Assembly: GCA_023435985.1 (NCBI GenBank)
Contig: JAEZKY010000047.1
Span: 1 to 15,946 of the forward strand
DNA length: 15,946 nucleotides
Origin: Bacillota bacterium
Lineage (GTDB): Bacteria > Bacillota > Clostridia > Clostridiales > Clostridiaceae
Direction of reading: 5' to 3'
Shown: piece after piece, positions 1-7,406 of the stretch
Numbering within the stretch: the stretch's first letter is position 1
Layout of the letters: each line of letters opens with the position of its first letter
Notes under the pieces: model-generated
The model's database searches: none
What the model was told of the DNA's origin: nothing
The model's input: only the letters and a program-made list of their open reading frames with translations
Program-made: the position numbers and the translations under genes

Positions 1-77
1 GCTAAGAATAATCTCAAAAATCATGCAGAAGGAAATTTATCATTTAATATCATAATCCAAAAACCTTATGAATAATT

Positions 78-170
78 TATATAAGTTGTTATACTAAAAC
101 TACATCACTATTATTTACATGAATACAAACACAAAATATGCAATGTAGACTCCTTAACACAACTTATATA
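78..170. repeat. 12-bp inverted repeat downstream of groEL
   Basis: TATATAAGTTGT at 78-89 and its exact reverse complement ACAACTTATATA at 159-170 are separated by 69 bases. The stretch 1-175 has no coding frame I would support. The repeat lies beyond the groEL terminator and could belong to the control region of a further minus-strand gene outside the window. I see no riboswitch core. It may be chance in such AT-rich sequence. Confidence 0.25.
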
Positions 171-175
171 GACAT

Positions 176-208
176 TAAAAAAGTAAGCAATTATAATAAT
201 TGCTTACT
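176..208 (-). terminator. Rho-independent terminator of groES-groEL
   Basis: AGTAAGCAATT (182-192) and AATTGCTTACT (198-208) form a perfect 11-bp stem with a 5-base loop. On the minus strand the hairpin is followed by a T run (complement of the A tract at 177-182). It lies 31 bases after the groEL stop codon, so it ends the chaperonin operon. Confidence 0.9.
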
Positions 209-238
209 CTAATTAAATACATTAGTAGTATTTTTATT

Positions 239-1864
239 TTAGTACATTCCGTCCATTCCCATTCCTGGATTTCCAGGCATTGCTGGTTCCTTTGCTGGAA
301 TATCAGCTACTGCTGCTTCTGTTGTTAAGAATGTTGAAGCTACTGAAGCTGCATTTTGAAGTGCTGATCTAGTAACCTTAGTAGGATCAACTATTCCGCC
401 TTTAATCATATTAATATATTTATCGTGTAGAGCATCATATCCTACACCAGGTTCACTATTTTTAACCTTTTCAATTATTACTGAACCTTCAACTCCTGCA
501 TTAGCTGCTATTTGTCTTACGGGCTCTTCTAATGCCTTAGTGATTATATTTATTCCAACTTGAGTGTCTGGAACATCTGAAGTTAATTTTGCAACTTCAT
601 TAATTACATTAACATAAGCTGTTCCACCACCAGATACTATTCCTTCTTCAACAGCTGCTTTTGTTGCATTTAAAGCGTCTTCAATTCTAAGTTTCTTTTC
701 CTTTAATTCAGTTTCTGTTGCTGCACCAACTTTGATTACTGCAACTCCACCAGCTAACTTAGCTAATCTTTCTTGTAACTTTTCTTTATCAAATTCTGAA
801 GTTGTTTCTTCTATTTGAGCTTTTATTTGACCTATTCTTTCCTTTATATCAGTAGAATTACCTTTACCGTTGACTATTACAGTATTTTCTTTAGATACCT
901 TAACACTGTCAGCTGTACCTAACATATCAACTGTAGTTTCTTTTAATTCTCTTCCTAATTCCTCTGAGATAACAGTTCCACCAGTTAATATTGCAATATC
1001 CTGTAACATTTCTTTTCTTCTATCTCCGAAACCTGGTGCTTTAACAGCTACGCATGTAAATGTTCCTTTTAACTTATTTACTATTAATGTAGCCATTGCT
1101 TCTCCTTCAAGGTCTTCAGCAATTATTAATAATTTTCTACCTGATTGAACTATTTGTTCCAATACTGGTAATATTTCTTGAATATTTGAAATCTTTTTAT
1201 CTGTTATTAATATATATGGATTTTCTAAAACTGCTTCCATCTTCTCAGTATCTGTAGCCATGTAAGGTGATACATATCCTCTATCAAATTGCATACCTTC
1301 AACTACATCTAATTCAGTTCCCATTGATTTAGATTCTTCTATAGTAATAACGCCTTCATTTCCTACCTTTTCCATGGCATCTGCAATTAATTTACCTACT
1401 TCTTCATCAGCAGCTGAAATTGCAGCAACTCTAGAAATATCTTCTTTTCCATCTATTTGTTTCGAAATCTTTTTAATTTCTTCAACAGCTTTATCTACAG
1501 CCATTCTAATACCAGTTCTAATTAAAATAGGATTAGCTCCAGCTGTAACATTTTTTAGCCCTTCTCTAATTATAGCTTGTGCTAATAGAGTTGCAGTTGT
1601 AGTTCCGTCTCCAGCTACATCATTTGTCTTCGTTGCAACTTCTTTGACTAATTGAGCTCCCATATTTTCATATGGATCTTCTAATTCTATTTCTCTTGCA
1701 ATTGAAACACCATCATTTGTTATTAATGGTGCACCAAATTTTTTATCTAATACAACATTTCTTCCTTTAGGTCCTAAAGTTACTTTAACTGTATCTGCTA
1801 ACTTATCTACGCCTACTTGCATAGCACTTCTTGCGTCTTCTCCGAATTTTAACATCTTAGCCAT
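239..1864 (-). CDS. groEL: 60-kDa chaperonin GroEL
   Basis: Cytosolic type I chaperonin subunit. It forms the double-ring ATP-driven folding chamber capped by GroES. The 541-residue length is normal for the family. Visible family features are the N-terminal MAKMLKFGEDAR, the LGPKGRNVVLD stretch, the nucleotide-site NDGVSIAREIE (Asp51) and GDGTTTAT (Asp86), the EDALNATKAAVEEGIVSGGG block with the hydrolytic Asp, and a Gly/Met-rich C-terminal tail ending GMGMDGMY. The ATG at 1864 follows GGAGAGTG on the minus strand. It is second in an operon with groES, 82 bases downstream of it, and ends at a clear terminator. Control is by the CIRCE element upstream of groES. Confidence 0.98.
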   Translation of the reverse strand: MAKMLKFGEDARSAMQVGVDKLADTVKVTLGPKGRNVVLDKKFGAPLITNDGVSIAREIELEDPYENMGAQLVKEVATKTNDVAGDGTTTATLLAQAIIREGLKNVTAGANPILIRTGIRMAVDKAVEEIKKISKQIDGKEDISRVAAISAADEEVGKLIADAMEKVGNEGVITIEESKSMGTELDVVEGMQFDRGYVSPYMATDTEKMEAVLENPYILITDKKISNIQEILPVLEQIVQSGRKLLIIAEDLEGEAMATLIVNKLKGTFTCVAVKAPGFGDRRKEMLQDIAILTGGTVISEELGRELKETTVDMLGTADSVKVSKENTVIVNGKGNSTDIKERIGQIKAQIEETTSEFDKEKLQERLAKLAGGVAVIKVGAATETELKEKKLRIEDALNATKAAVEEGIVSGGGTAYVNVINEVAKLTSDVPDTQVGINIITKALEEPVRQIAANAGVEGSVIIEKVKNSEPGVGYDALHDKYINMIKGGIVDPTKVTRSALQNAASVASTFLTTEAAVADIPAKEPAMPGNPGMGMDGMY

Positions 1865-1946
1865 TTATTATAACACTCTCCTTTTTTATATGTTATTTAT
1901 ATCTTTTTATTTCTTACTTTAAAATTTCTTTGTAATGAAAAATCAA

Positions 1947-2231
1947 TTACTCAACTATTGCTAATATATCATCTTGCTTTAATATAGTATATTCTTCTCC
2001 GTCTACTTTAACTTCTGTGCCAGCGTATTTTGAGTATAAAACTTTATCTCCGACTTTTACTTCCATAGCTATTCTATTTCCATCTACAATAGCTCCAGGA
2101 CCAACTGCAACCACTTCTGCTTCTTGTGGTCTTTCCTTTGCAGTACCAGTTAAGACTATTCCACTTTTAGTCTTTTCTTCCGCCTCTAATTTTTTAATTA
2201 CTACTCTTTCACCAAGTGGTTTAATATTCAT
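1947..2231 (-). CDS. groES: 10-kDa co-chaperonin GroES
   Basis: Heptameric lid of the GroEL chamber, in the cytosol. The 94-residue length is typical. It begins MNIKPLGERVVIKKLE. The mobile loop at about residues 17-32 holds the hydrophobic tripeptide Ile25-Val26-Leu27 that docks to GroEL. The VKVGDKVLYSKYAGTEVKVDGEEY segment and the final ILAIVE are standard for the family. The ATG at 2231 is preceded by AAGGAGGG on the minus strand. It is the first gene of the groES-groEL unit and lies 44 bases from the CIRCE operator. Confidence 0.98.
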   Translation of the reverse strand: MNIKPLGERVVIKKLEAEEKTKSGIVLTGTAKERPQEAEVVAVGPGAIVDGNRIAMEVKVGDKVLYSKYAGTEVKVDGEEYTILKQDDILAIVE

Positions 2232-2275
2232 GAAAAACCCTCCTTAAAAATATAAATTGTCTTTATTTTTTTCTG

Positions 2276-2302
2276 TTAGCACTCATCGTCGTCGAGTGCT
2301 AA
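2276..2302. promoter_or_regulatory. CIRCE operator (HrcA binding site)
   Basis: TTAGCACTC (2276-2284), a 9-base spacer and GAGTGCTAA (2294-2302) match the CIRCE consensus exactly. HrcA bound here represses groES-groEL. The site sits at the expected transcription start of the operon. hrcA itself is not in the window. Confidence 0.97.
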
Positions 2303-2309
2303 CATAATT

Positions 2310-2338
2310 ATAATATCCTTTATACCCATATAATTCAA
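2310..2338 (-). promoter_or_regulatory. Sigma-A-type promoter of groES-groEL
   Basis: On the minus strand, TTGAAT (2338-2333), a 17-base spacer and TATTAT (2315-2310) form a plausible -35/-10 pair. The predicted start falls in or just before the CIRCE element, which is the usual arrangement. Confidence 0.6.
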
Positions 2339-2574
2339 ACATTACTTATAATATTATATCCTACTTTTCAGCGAATATAACTCTTTATCTTAAAATATGT
2401 CTTAATTACTTAATTTTTCTCTGTTTTATTTCTTCTATAATTATTTTTTTAAATTTTCTCTATTAATTAACCGTTATACTTGCTGTATCAACACATTAGC
2501 TCATAAAATTTTAATAAGCTGGAGAATCAAAAAAGTGATGCATTTATTAAGTAAAAAACTTAATTTTTCTCATA

Positions 2575-2627
2575 TAAAAAGAAAGTGTCTAAAAATAATT
2601 TTTAATTATCTTTAGATACTTTCATTT
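2575..2627 (-). terminator. Terminator downstream of the hydrogenase gene
   Basis: GAAAGTGTCTAAA (2581-2593) pairs with TTTAGATACTTTC (2611-2623), with one G-T pair. On the minus strand the hairpin is followed by CTTTTTATA, so it can end transcripts of the hydrogenase gene, whose stop is about 115 bases upstream. A looser T-rich tail on the + side could make it bidirectional. The rest of the 2339-2741 gap is AT-rich, with no gene I can support. Confidence 0.65.
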
Positions 2628-2741
2628 TAATTCTTAGTAATGTGAATATTCAAAATTAATAATCAAATAATATGATTACATCGCTAAATTTTAAATTTAA
2701 TAAGAATCTAGTATTCTCCCAAAAACTTATCTTAGATTATA

Positions 2742-4229
2742 TTATCTTTCTAAATTTATATTGTGGAATTCTTCTAATGCTTTGTTAGATAATACGCTTT
2801 TAATTGTTGTTTGCTGATTTATCTTTGTGAAAGGTGCTTTAGCTTTCATTACTGATACTATTTTAGCCGCTCCATTTATGCAACCGCCTTCACACATCAT
2901 TCCTTCAATAAAGTTTCCAGGTAATTTTCCTGCCTTAGCCATAGTCATAGTCTTCTTGATTTCAGCTCCACCTGAAACCTTGACTGGCTTGAATTCTATA
3001 TTAACCCCTTTTTCTTGAACATAGTTCTCTATAGCTGCAGTCAGGCCTCCACCTACAGCAAAATTTCTTCCAAAAATAGATGCTTCATCAACTACTATAT
3101 CTTCACAATTTGCTGGATCTACTTCAAATGCATCAAATAAAGCTACCAATTCTTCAAAAGTTAACACATAATCTACTGAATCTTTTATCGAATCTATCAA
3201 CGCTTCATTCTTTTTAGCAGTACAAGGCCCTACAAATACAATTTTTGCACCCTTATCCTTAGATTTTATATATCTACCTGTAGCTACCATAGGTGAAACA
3301 GTTCCTGAAATTCTTTCTGCTTGATCTGGCATCATCTTTTCAATATAGCTAAGGAAACCTGGACAACATGAATTTGTCATGTAGCCATCTCCTCTTTCCA
3401 TTCTTTCCACAAATTCATTACTTTCGTGTACAGTAACAGCATCAGCTCCACATGCTACTTCTATCATGTCCTTAAATCCTAATGCCTTAATCGCATTCTT
3501 AACTTGTCCATAAGTTGTCTTTGGTCCAAATTCTCCAGTTATTGCTGGTGCAACTATAGCATATATATTTCCTTCATCCATTAAATCATAAACAACTTTA
3601 ACTATTGAACTTTTATCCTCTATAGCTCCAAATGGACATGCTGACATACAAGCACCACAATTTACACACTTGCTTTCAGTGATTTCAGCTCTTAGATCTT
3701 CAGCATTGTAGCTTAATGCCCCTGTTGGACATGATTTTTTACACGGTCTCATATCTTCTGCCACCGCATCATATGGGCATGCCTTTTTACACATTCCACA
3801 TTCTTTACATTTATCAGGATCTATATAAGCTTTCCCATCAACATATGTAATTGCTCCAAAATTACATGCACTTTGACATTTATGAGCAACGCAATTTCTG
3901 CATGCATCAGTAACTTGGAATTTCTTTGTTGGACATCTATCACACGCTTCTTTTATTACATATAAAATTTGTTTCTCATCTTCTACATCAATTAACTCTT
4001 GTCCCTCTTTGCCATTTGGCTTATAACCTGCTGCAAGTTTTGCTCTTTCTAAAACTACATCTCTTTCTTGCTCAATTGTATCTCTATAATTTGGCATATC
4101 TCCTTCAATCATATCATAAGGGATTTTTTCTAACTCTTCCTTGCTTATTTTATTTTCCTTAGCTAATACTGCCACTCTTGTTAAAACCTCATGCTTTAAC
4201 TTTAAAAGTCGATTTTCAAATTGAAACAT
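2742..4229 (-). CDS. Monomeric [FeFe]-hydrogenase-like protein (group B type)
   Basis: Predicted cytosolic iron-only hydrogenase acting between ferredoxin-type electron carriers and protons/H2. Length is 495 residues. An unassigned N-terminal part is followed by a Cys-rich block CDRCPTKK...ACRNCVAHKCQSAC (96-122), then ferredoxin-like clusters CKECGMCKKACP (141-152), CKKSCP (163-168) and CVNCGACMSACP (188-199). The catalytic domain has all three H-cluster signatures: L1 NSCCPGF (Cys288, Cys289), L2 GPCTAKKNE (Cys336) and L3 EGMMCEGGCING (Cys446, Cys450). The usual L2 Met is Gly here and L1 ends in Phe rather than Trp, which points to the less studied group B rather than classical HydA. Fermentative or redox-balancing use is inferred. 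The ATG at 4229 follows AGGAG. It originally lay directly downstream of ogg, before the prophage inserted. Confidence 0.9.
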   Translation of the reverse strand: MFQFENRLLKLKHEVLTRVAVLAKENKISKEELEKIPYDMIEGDMPNYRDTIEQERDVVLERAKLAAGYKPNGKEGQELIDVEDEKQILYVIKEACDRCPTKKFQVTDACRNCVAHKCQSACNFGAITYVDGKAYIDPDKCKECGMCKKACPYDAVAEDMRPCKKSCPTGALSYNAEDLRAEITESKCVNCGACMSACPFGAIEDKSSIVKVVYDLMDEGNIYAIVAPAITGEFGPKTTYGQVKNAIKALGFKDMIEVACGADAVTVHESNEFVERMERGDGYMTNSCCPGFLSYIEKMMPDQAERISGTVSPMVATGRYIKSKDKGAKIVFVGPCTAKKNEALIDSIKDSVDYVLTFEELVALFDAFEVDPANCEDIVVDEASIFGRNFAVGGGLTAAIENYVQEKGVNIEFKPVKVSGGAEIKKTMTMAKAGKLPGNFIEGMMCEGGCINGAAKIVSVMKAKAPFTKINQQTTIKSVLSNKALEEFHNINLER

Positions 4230-4553
4230 TAATATACACTCTCCTATGATTATTTTTTTACTTTCATATTATAGCATGAGATAATTATACCATACTATTG
4301 TTAAAACTATAACGATTTTTATATAATTTAAATATTCTGAATTATTTACTTTAAAGTAATTTTCTGTATATTTGGACATTTCAAAAAATAATAAGCCAAT
4401 TTACCACTATATATTATATTAAACTTCGTCAATATATTCACAAAGCATTTGCTATTTGTAATATATATTCTTATAGTCTATAAAATATAAATGGCACCTT
4501 GACTTATAACAATTCTCATGTAATCTTAACTTAAAATTCTGTAAATTAGTAAT
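4230..4553. other. Host intergenic region upstream of the hydrogenase
   Basis: Non-coding and very AT-rich. It must hold the hydrogenase promoter. TATAAT-like boxes occur on the minus strand (ATTATA on + at 4268-4273 and 4284-4289), and a TTGACG sits at 4432-4427, but no pair has good spacing, so I do not assign one. No terminator hairpin for the former ogg transcript is obvious. Confidence 0.5.
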
Positions 4554-4589
4554 TTAATTATCAATATTTATTTTATTTTCTCTTGCATA
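4554..4589 (-). pseudogene. Displaced original 3' end of ogg
   Basis: Read on the minus strand from 4589, this stretch codes YARENKINIDN followed by a TAA stop (4556-4554). The first nine codons are identical to those at the end of the intact ogg, because they lie in the att core. The remaining codons (ATT GAT AAT TAA) are the pre-integration end of the gene, now separated from the body by the prophage. This shows the polarity and reading frame of the insertion. Confidence 0.9.
4564..4589. repeat. attL core, 26-bp direct repeat
   Basis: This 26-bp stretch (starting ATATTTATTTT, ending CTCTTGCATA) is repeated exactly at 14550-14575. Sequences diverge immediately on both sides. One copy is the chromosomal end of ogg, and the distance between copies is 9,986 bp. 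It is the left junction of the prophage. Confidence 0.95.
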
Positions 4590-4691
4590 TATAATAATGA
4601 AGGAATTTAAAGTAAACTTTAGTAAGACATTAGGAAATACAAGGGTTTTAATACATTTCTATAAAATATTAAAGAATTAAACAAAAAATAA

Positions 4692-4711
4692 TTTTTGACG
4701 TTTTTTTGACG
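4692..4711 (+). repeat. Paired 9-bp repeats near attL (candidate integrase arm sites)
   Basis: TTTTTGACG occurs at 4692-4700 and 4703-4711, with starts 11 bp apart. The same pair with the same 11-bp period and orientation lies beside attR at 14483-14502. In the excised circle the two pairs would flank the att core, as arm-type sites do for integrases with an N-terminal arm-binding domain. Confidence 0.75.
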
Positions 4712-4742
4712 GCAGATAATAAAATTAATCTTAAAAGTTTAA

Positions 4743-4771
4743 TTCCAATTATATACCATTTTTGATATAAT
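4743..4771 (+). promoter_or_regulatory. Candidate promoter of the attL-side membrane protein gene
   Basis: A consensus TATAAT at 4766-4771 lies 17 bases from a weak -35 TTCCAA (4743-4748) and 32 bases before the chosen start codon. Only the -10 box is strong. Confidence 0.45.
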
Positions 4772-4803
4772 ATTGTTAAATATCCATAAATGAGGTGAAT
4801 GAA

Positions 4804-5526
4804 TTGAACCCCAGACAAAAAAAATTTAAGAAAGAAATGGAAAAAGGTTTAAAAAACTTAAAAGAAAGAAATGAACAAACTTACTACAAATATATAGCAC
4901 AAAACAATCTGGAGAATCCAGAGCAAAGAATAAGATATGAAAAGAAAGAAAAAATCAAAAACATTTATAAAAAAATAGTATCATTCATAGTTACAATAAT
5001 AACTATAGGAATTATAACATATTTTATATATAATAAATTTTCAAATATAAATACACTTAGAAATACGCAAATTAACATCAATAATGCTAACACCACAAAT
5101 ATACAAGAAGAAAATAAACAAAAGGAAATAGTTGATTACTTAAATGAACTAAAACCTTATATTGATAATATCTCAGATGAAACAAAAGAAAAAAATAATG
5201 AAGTCCAACAAGTTAACAATAAAAGGTTAAGTCAAGCAGAATATATAAAGAATATAGAAAACCATAATGAGATAGTAAAAAAGAACTTAACAGATATAAA
5301 AAATCTCAAAAATCCTAACGAACTAAATAATTACATTAATGAGATAAAAGAAGGGTATGAACAACTATGTAATGGTTATGAAAATGAATCAATTTATCTA
5401 AAAACAAACGATCAGAAATACAAACAATCAGCAGATGAAAATTATAAATCAGCAAATGAGACAATATCTAATAGTAACACAGAATTAATAAAAGTATTAG
5501 ATGAAAATAAAATAAAACATAAATAG
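4804..5526 (+). CDS. Membrane-anchored coiled-coil protein of unknown function (prophage cargo)
   Basis: I do not recognise this 240-residue protein. It has a highly charged Lys-rich N-terminus (about 55 residues, cytosolic by the positive-inside rule), one membrane segment IVSFIVTIITIGIITYFIY, and about 160 polar, Asn/Lys/Glu-rich residues likely outside the cell with helical coiled-coil character. It lies alone next to attL, on the strand opposite to the structural genes, with its own likely promoter. That is a typical place for a lysogenic-conversion gene; superinfection exclusion or surface modification would be guesses. Start choice: an in-frame GTG at 4795 overlaps the TGAGGTG ribosome site (4791-4797), while the in-frame TTG at 4804 sits 6 bases after it, so TTG is preferred. 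Confidence 0.75.
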   Translation: MNPRQKKFKKEMEKGLKNLKERNEQTYYKYIAQNNLENPEQRIRYEKKEKIKNIYKKIVSFIVTIITIGIITYFIYNKFSNINTLRNTQININNANTTNIQEENKQKEIVDYLNELKPYIDNISDETKEKNNEVQQVNNKRLSQAEYIKNIENHNEIVKKNLTDIKNLKNPNELNNYINEIKEGYEQLCNGYENESIYLKTNDQKYKQSADENYKSANETISNSNTELIKVLDENKIKHK

Positions 5527-5532
5527 TAAAAT

Positions 5533-5574
5533 TAGGCACGCTAAAGCTCTTATCCTCACGCCGGATAGGCACGC
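5533..5574. repeat. GC-rich patch with 9-bp direct repeat and small hairpin
   Basis: TAGGCACGC occurs at 5533-5541 and 5566-5574. Between and overlapping them, TATCC (551-555) and GGATA (563-567) form a 5-bp hairpin. The patch is much richer in GC than its surroundings and starts right after the stop codon of the + strand gene. No T tract follows on either strand in a useful position, so it is not an ordinary terminator. Confidence 0.5.
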
Positions 5575-5608
5575 AAAAAAACAATTCTATAAACATACTT
5601 CTATATTA

Positions 5609-5672
5609 AAAGGCTACTAAAATGCCCCATAAAGGGGCTAAATAGTTGGTTTCTTTAGGAAAGAAGGCCTTT
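5609..5672. other. Predicted three-way-junction secondary structure
   Basis: AAAGGC (5609-5614) can pair with GCCTTT (5667-5672), enclosing two hairpins: GCCCC-ATAAA-GGGGC (5624-5638) and TTCTTT-AGG-AAAGAA (5651-5665). It is non-coding and lies between convergent genes. In a filamentous phage such folded intergenic DNA may serve complementary-strand synthesis, but that role is inference. Terminator activity is the alternative. Confidence 0.5.
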
Positions 5673-5803
5673 GAGCATTAATCTTTAATTTTAGTGTTTA
5701 ATTATACAGATATATTTATACTATAACTAAATTTATTTACCTTATGCAAAGCATGATTACAATATTCAATAAAATATAAAATAAAACTAAATAAAGAGTT
5801 AAG

Positions 5804-5870
5804 AGAGTGCTACATTCCGAACTTATCTTTACAAACGAGTTTATACCGATAGTTCTGCATATAGCACTCT
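5804..5870 (-). other. Long imperfect hairpin, candidate packaging signal
   Basis: AGAGTGCTA (5804-5812) pairs perfectly with TAGCACTCT (5862-5870). Inside, GAACTTATC (5819-5827) pairs with GATAGTTC (5848-5855) with one bulged base, and AAA/TTT closes the apex. It follows the last assembly gene by about 30 bases, matching where Ff phages keep their packaging hairpin just past the morphogenesis genes. It could instead terminate the late transcript, but no T run follows on the minus strand (the hairpin is followed by CTTAACTCTTTATT). The rest of 5673-5898 is AT-rich and featureless. Confidence 0.5.
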
Positions 5871-5898
5871 TCTTCCTAATTATTTAAGCTTATTTTAA

Positions 5899-6576
5899 TT
5901 ATATTGTATATGTGTAACCTTTTTCTATATAATCACTATATAAATAAAATTCTCTATGAACTAAATGAGTATCTTGAGGACTATAACCTAATACAGCCCT
6001 ATAGGAACTTTCTTCTACTTGCCTAAAACATACACGCACATTAAATAAATCTTTAAATTTAACACTCTCTTTAGTACCTTGCTGACTTATGCCTATAATA
6101 AATACATTAAGATGCTTACCTATGGCTAAAAGATTAGTTATTGCTTCAACAATACGTTTATCTATACATAGAGTTAATAATTCATCAATTACAATATATA
6201 ATGGAAGCTTTTGAAATTTAAGAATTAACAATGAATTAAGAAATTCTAATATAGAATCCTTACCATTTATACGTTGGCAATTAACTGCTTTAAAATCATC
6301 TTGATATACATTAAGCAGCACAACATTTTTATTTTTAATAGCAAACTCTATCATCTTTGTTTTACCACTATTAGAAAGACCACATACAAGTATATGTGGT
6401 GTGATTTTCATATCCACTACAAGTGGTCTCTTATATAAGAAATTATCCTTATAACCTAATTTAAGTTGATAATCATTAGTTTCTTTTAACTCTAATCGTT
6501 TATTATTTAAATATCTTAATGTTAATAAATCTAATCCCAATAATAAATTTAATACCATTGTTATATTTCCTATCAT
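5899..6576 (-). CDS. FtsK/HerA-type ATPase, second phage ATPase
   Basis: P-loop ATPase of 225 residues. A hydrophobic N-terminus (about residues 6-20) may anchor it in the membrane. Walker A is GLSNSGKT (66-73) in the context HILVCGLSNSGKT, like the FtsK/SpoIIIE HLLVAGxTGSGKS. Walker B is LYIVIDE (126-132), followed by a sensor-like FIIGISQQ (159-166). The end, VRVCFRQVEESSYRAVLG..., resembles the FtsK segment RIAFRV...SRTILG. It lacks the FtsK gamma domain. It is the last gene of the leftward block, after the Zot gene. It may help move or present ssDNA for assembly; that is inference. The first ATG has no ribosome site, and the ATG at 6558 has AGGA nine bases upstream, so the shorter start is possible. 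Confidence 0.78.
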   Translation of the reverse strand: MIGNITMVLNLLLGLDLLTLRYLNNKRLELKETNDYQLKLGYKDNFLYKRPLVVDMKITPHILVCGLSNSGKTKMIEFAIKNKNVVLLNVYQDDFKAVNCQRINGKDSILEFLNSLLILKFQKLPLYIVIDELLTLCIDKRIVEAITNLLAIGKHLNVFIIGISQQGTKESVKFKDLFNVRVCFRQVEESSYRAVLGYSPQDTHLVHREFYLYSDYIEKGYTYTI

Positions 6577-6667
6577 TTAAATTATTTATATTTTTACTAA
6601 GACATTTAAAACAGAATATGCAATTTTAAGCTATCAATAGATGTCTTTATTTAATAATTACTTTATA

Positions 6668-7396
6668 TTATCTAGTTAATTGTGCTATCTCTACCCTATC
6701 CATATAAATTTTATCTCTAGCAGATTTGAGCATTTGATAAGAATTATAACTATTACGTATTTGATCAGTTTGAATAAAGCTATATCTACGAGAATGTATT
6801 TTCATACGTGTTCTAACATCAGTACAACTAACATACATTTCATAATCTTCCCAATCAAAAGCTTTAGTAAGGGTGAGCCTACCAAACAAAGTTTTGCATT
6901 CATAGCATTTATGAGACAATTCACGGAAAATTTTATCAACACGAGCCCAACGTTGAGCAGAATAACAAATCATCTTACCATTACCTTTACGATTTTGAGT
7001 AAGTTGAGTAAGAAGTTCAGTAGGAAAATTTTTAAAATCTCTACTATTAAAAATATTTTGAACTTCATCAAACAGATACAGAGTAGGCTTATCTTGTTCA
7101 ATAAGAAGTTCTTTCCAATTAGCAGAATCAAAATGCCAATCACTGTATTCATAACCAAAATTATCTACTATATAAATTCTATCTCCATACTTCTGACGAT
7201 AACGCAAACCAAGTTCCGCCAAAGCCATAGTCTTGCCCTTTCCAGGCAATCCAAAATAGCCATAAATTCCATAAATATGAATTTTCCTATCCTTATTTTT
7301 TAAGAACCTAATAAAATCCTTGATTTTCCAAATAATCAATTCAATAATAAGAGGATAAATAGGCTTAACATAAATAGAATTTTCCTTTTTCTTCAT
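6668..7396 (-). CDS. Zot/pI-like filamentous phage assembly ATPase
   Basis: Inner-membrane-associated ATPase that drives extrusion of filamentous virions. It has 242 residues from the chosen start. A hydrophobic stretch at about residues 14-30 precedes Walker A GLPGKGKT (49-56, typical of Zot) and Walker B LYLFDEVQNIF (106-116), then the TQNRKGNGKMICYSAQRW region (133-150) with the sensor Gln. Ff pI has a later membrane segment and periplasmic tail; this version lacks both, as fits a Gram-positive host without an outer membrane. An upstream in-frame ATG (7444) would overlap the preceding gene and has no ribosome site. The ATG at 7396 follows GGGGTG by 5 bases and is preferred. It starts 10 bases after the preceding gene. 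Confidence 0.9.
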   Translation of the reverse strand: MKKKENSIYVKPIYPLIIELIIWKIKDFIRFLKNKDRKIHIYGIYGYFGLPGKGKTMALAELGLRYRQKYGDRIYIVDNFGYEYSDWHFDSANWKELLIEQDKPTLYLFDEVQNIFNSRDFKNFPTELLTQLTQNRKGNGKMICYSAQRWARVDKIFRELSHKCYECKTLFGRLTLTKAFDWEDYEMYVSCTDVRTRMKIHSRRYSFIQTDQIRNSYNSYQMLKSARDKIYMDRVEIAQLTR

Positions 7397-7406
7397 AAAA
7401 ACACCC

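Noticed and set aside
1..171. Purine riboswitch or promoter for a guaB-like gene beyond groEL
   Set aside because: Expected from gene order in other clostridia, but no riboswitch core sequence or paired stems are visible in this stretch.
5804..5870. GAGTGCTA and TAGCACTC half-sites as a second CIRCE element
   Set aside because: The half-sites are in the reverse order (GAGTGCTA first) and separated by about 50 bases instead of 9, and no chaperone gene follows. They are the stem of a hairpin.
6599..6648. Terminator between the Zot and FtsK-like genes (AAGACAT/ATGTCTT)
   Set aside because: Seven-bp stem with a 35-base loop and no T run on the minus strand; transcription probably continues into the last gene.
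6680..7303. A 207-codon open frame on the + strand opposite the Zot gene
   Set aside because: It has no ribosome binding site, a low-complexity Ile/Thr/Ser-rich composition, and lies wholly antisense to a gene with clear Walker motifs.
6668..7396. Zonula occludens toxin as a virulence factor
   Set aside because: The similarity is to the pI-type assembly ATPase domain. The C-terminal toxin-associated region of Vibrio Zot is absent, so a phage assembly role is the supported reading.
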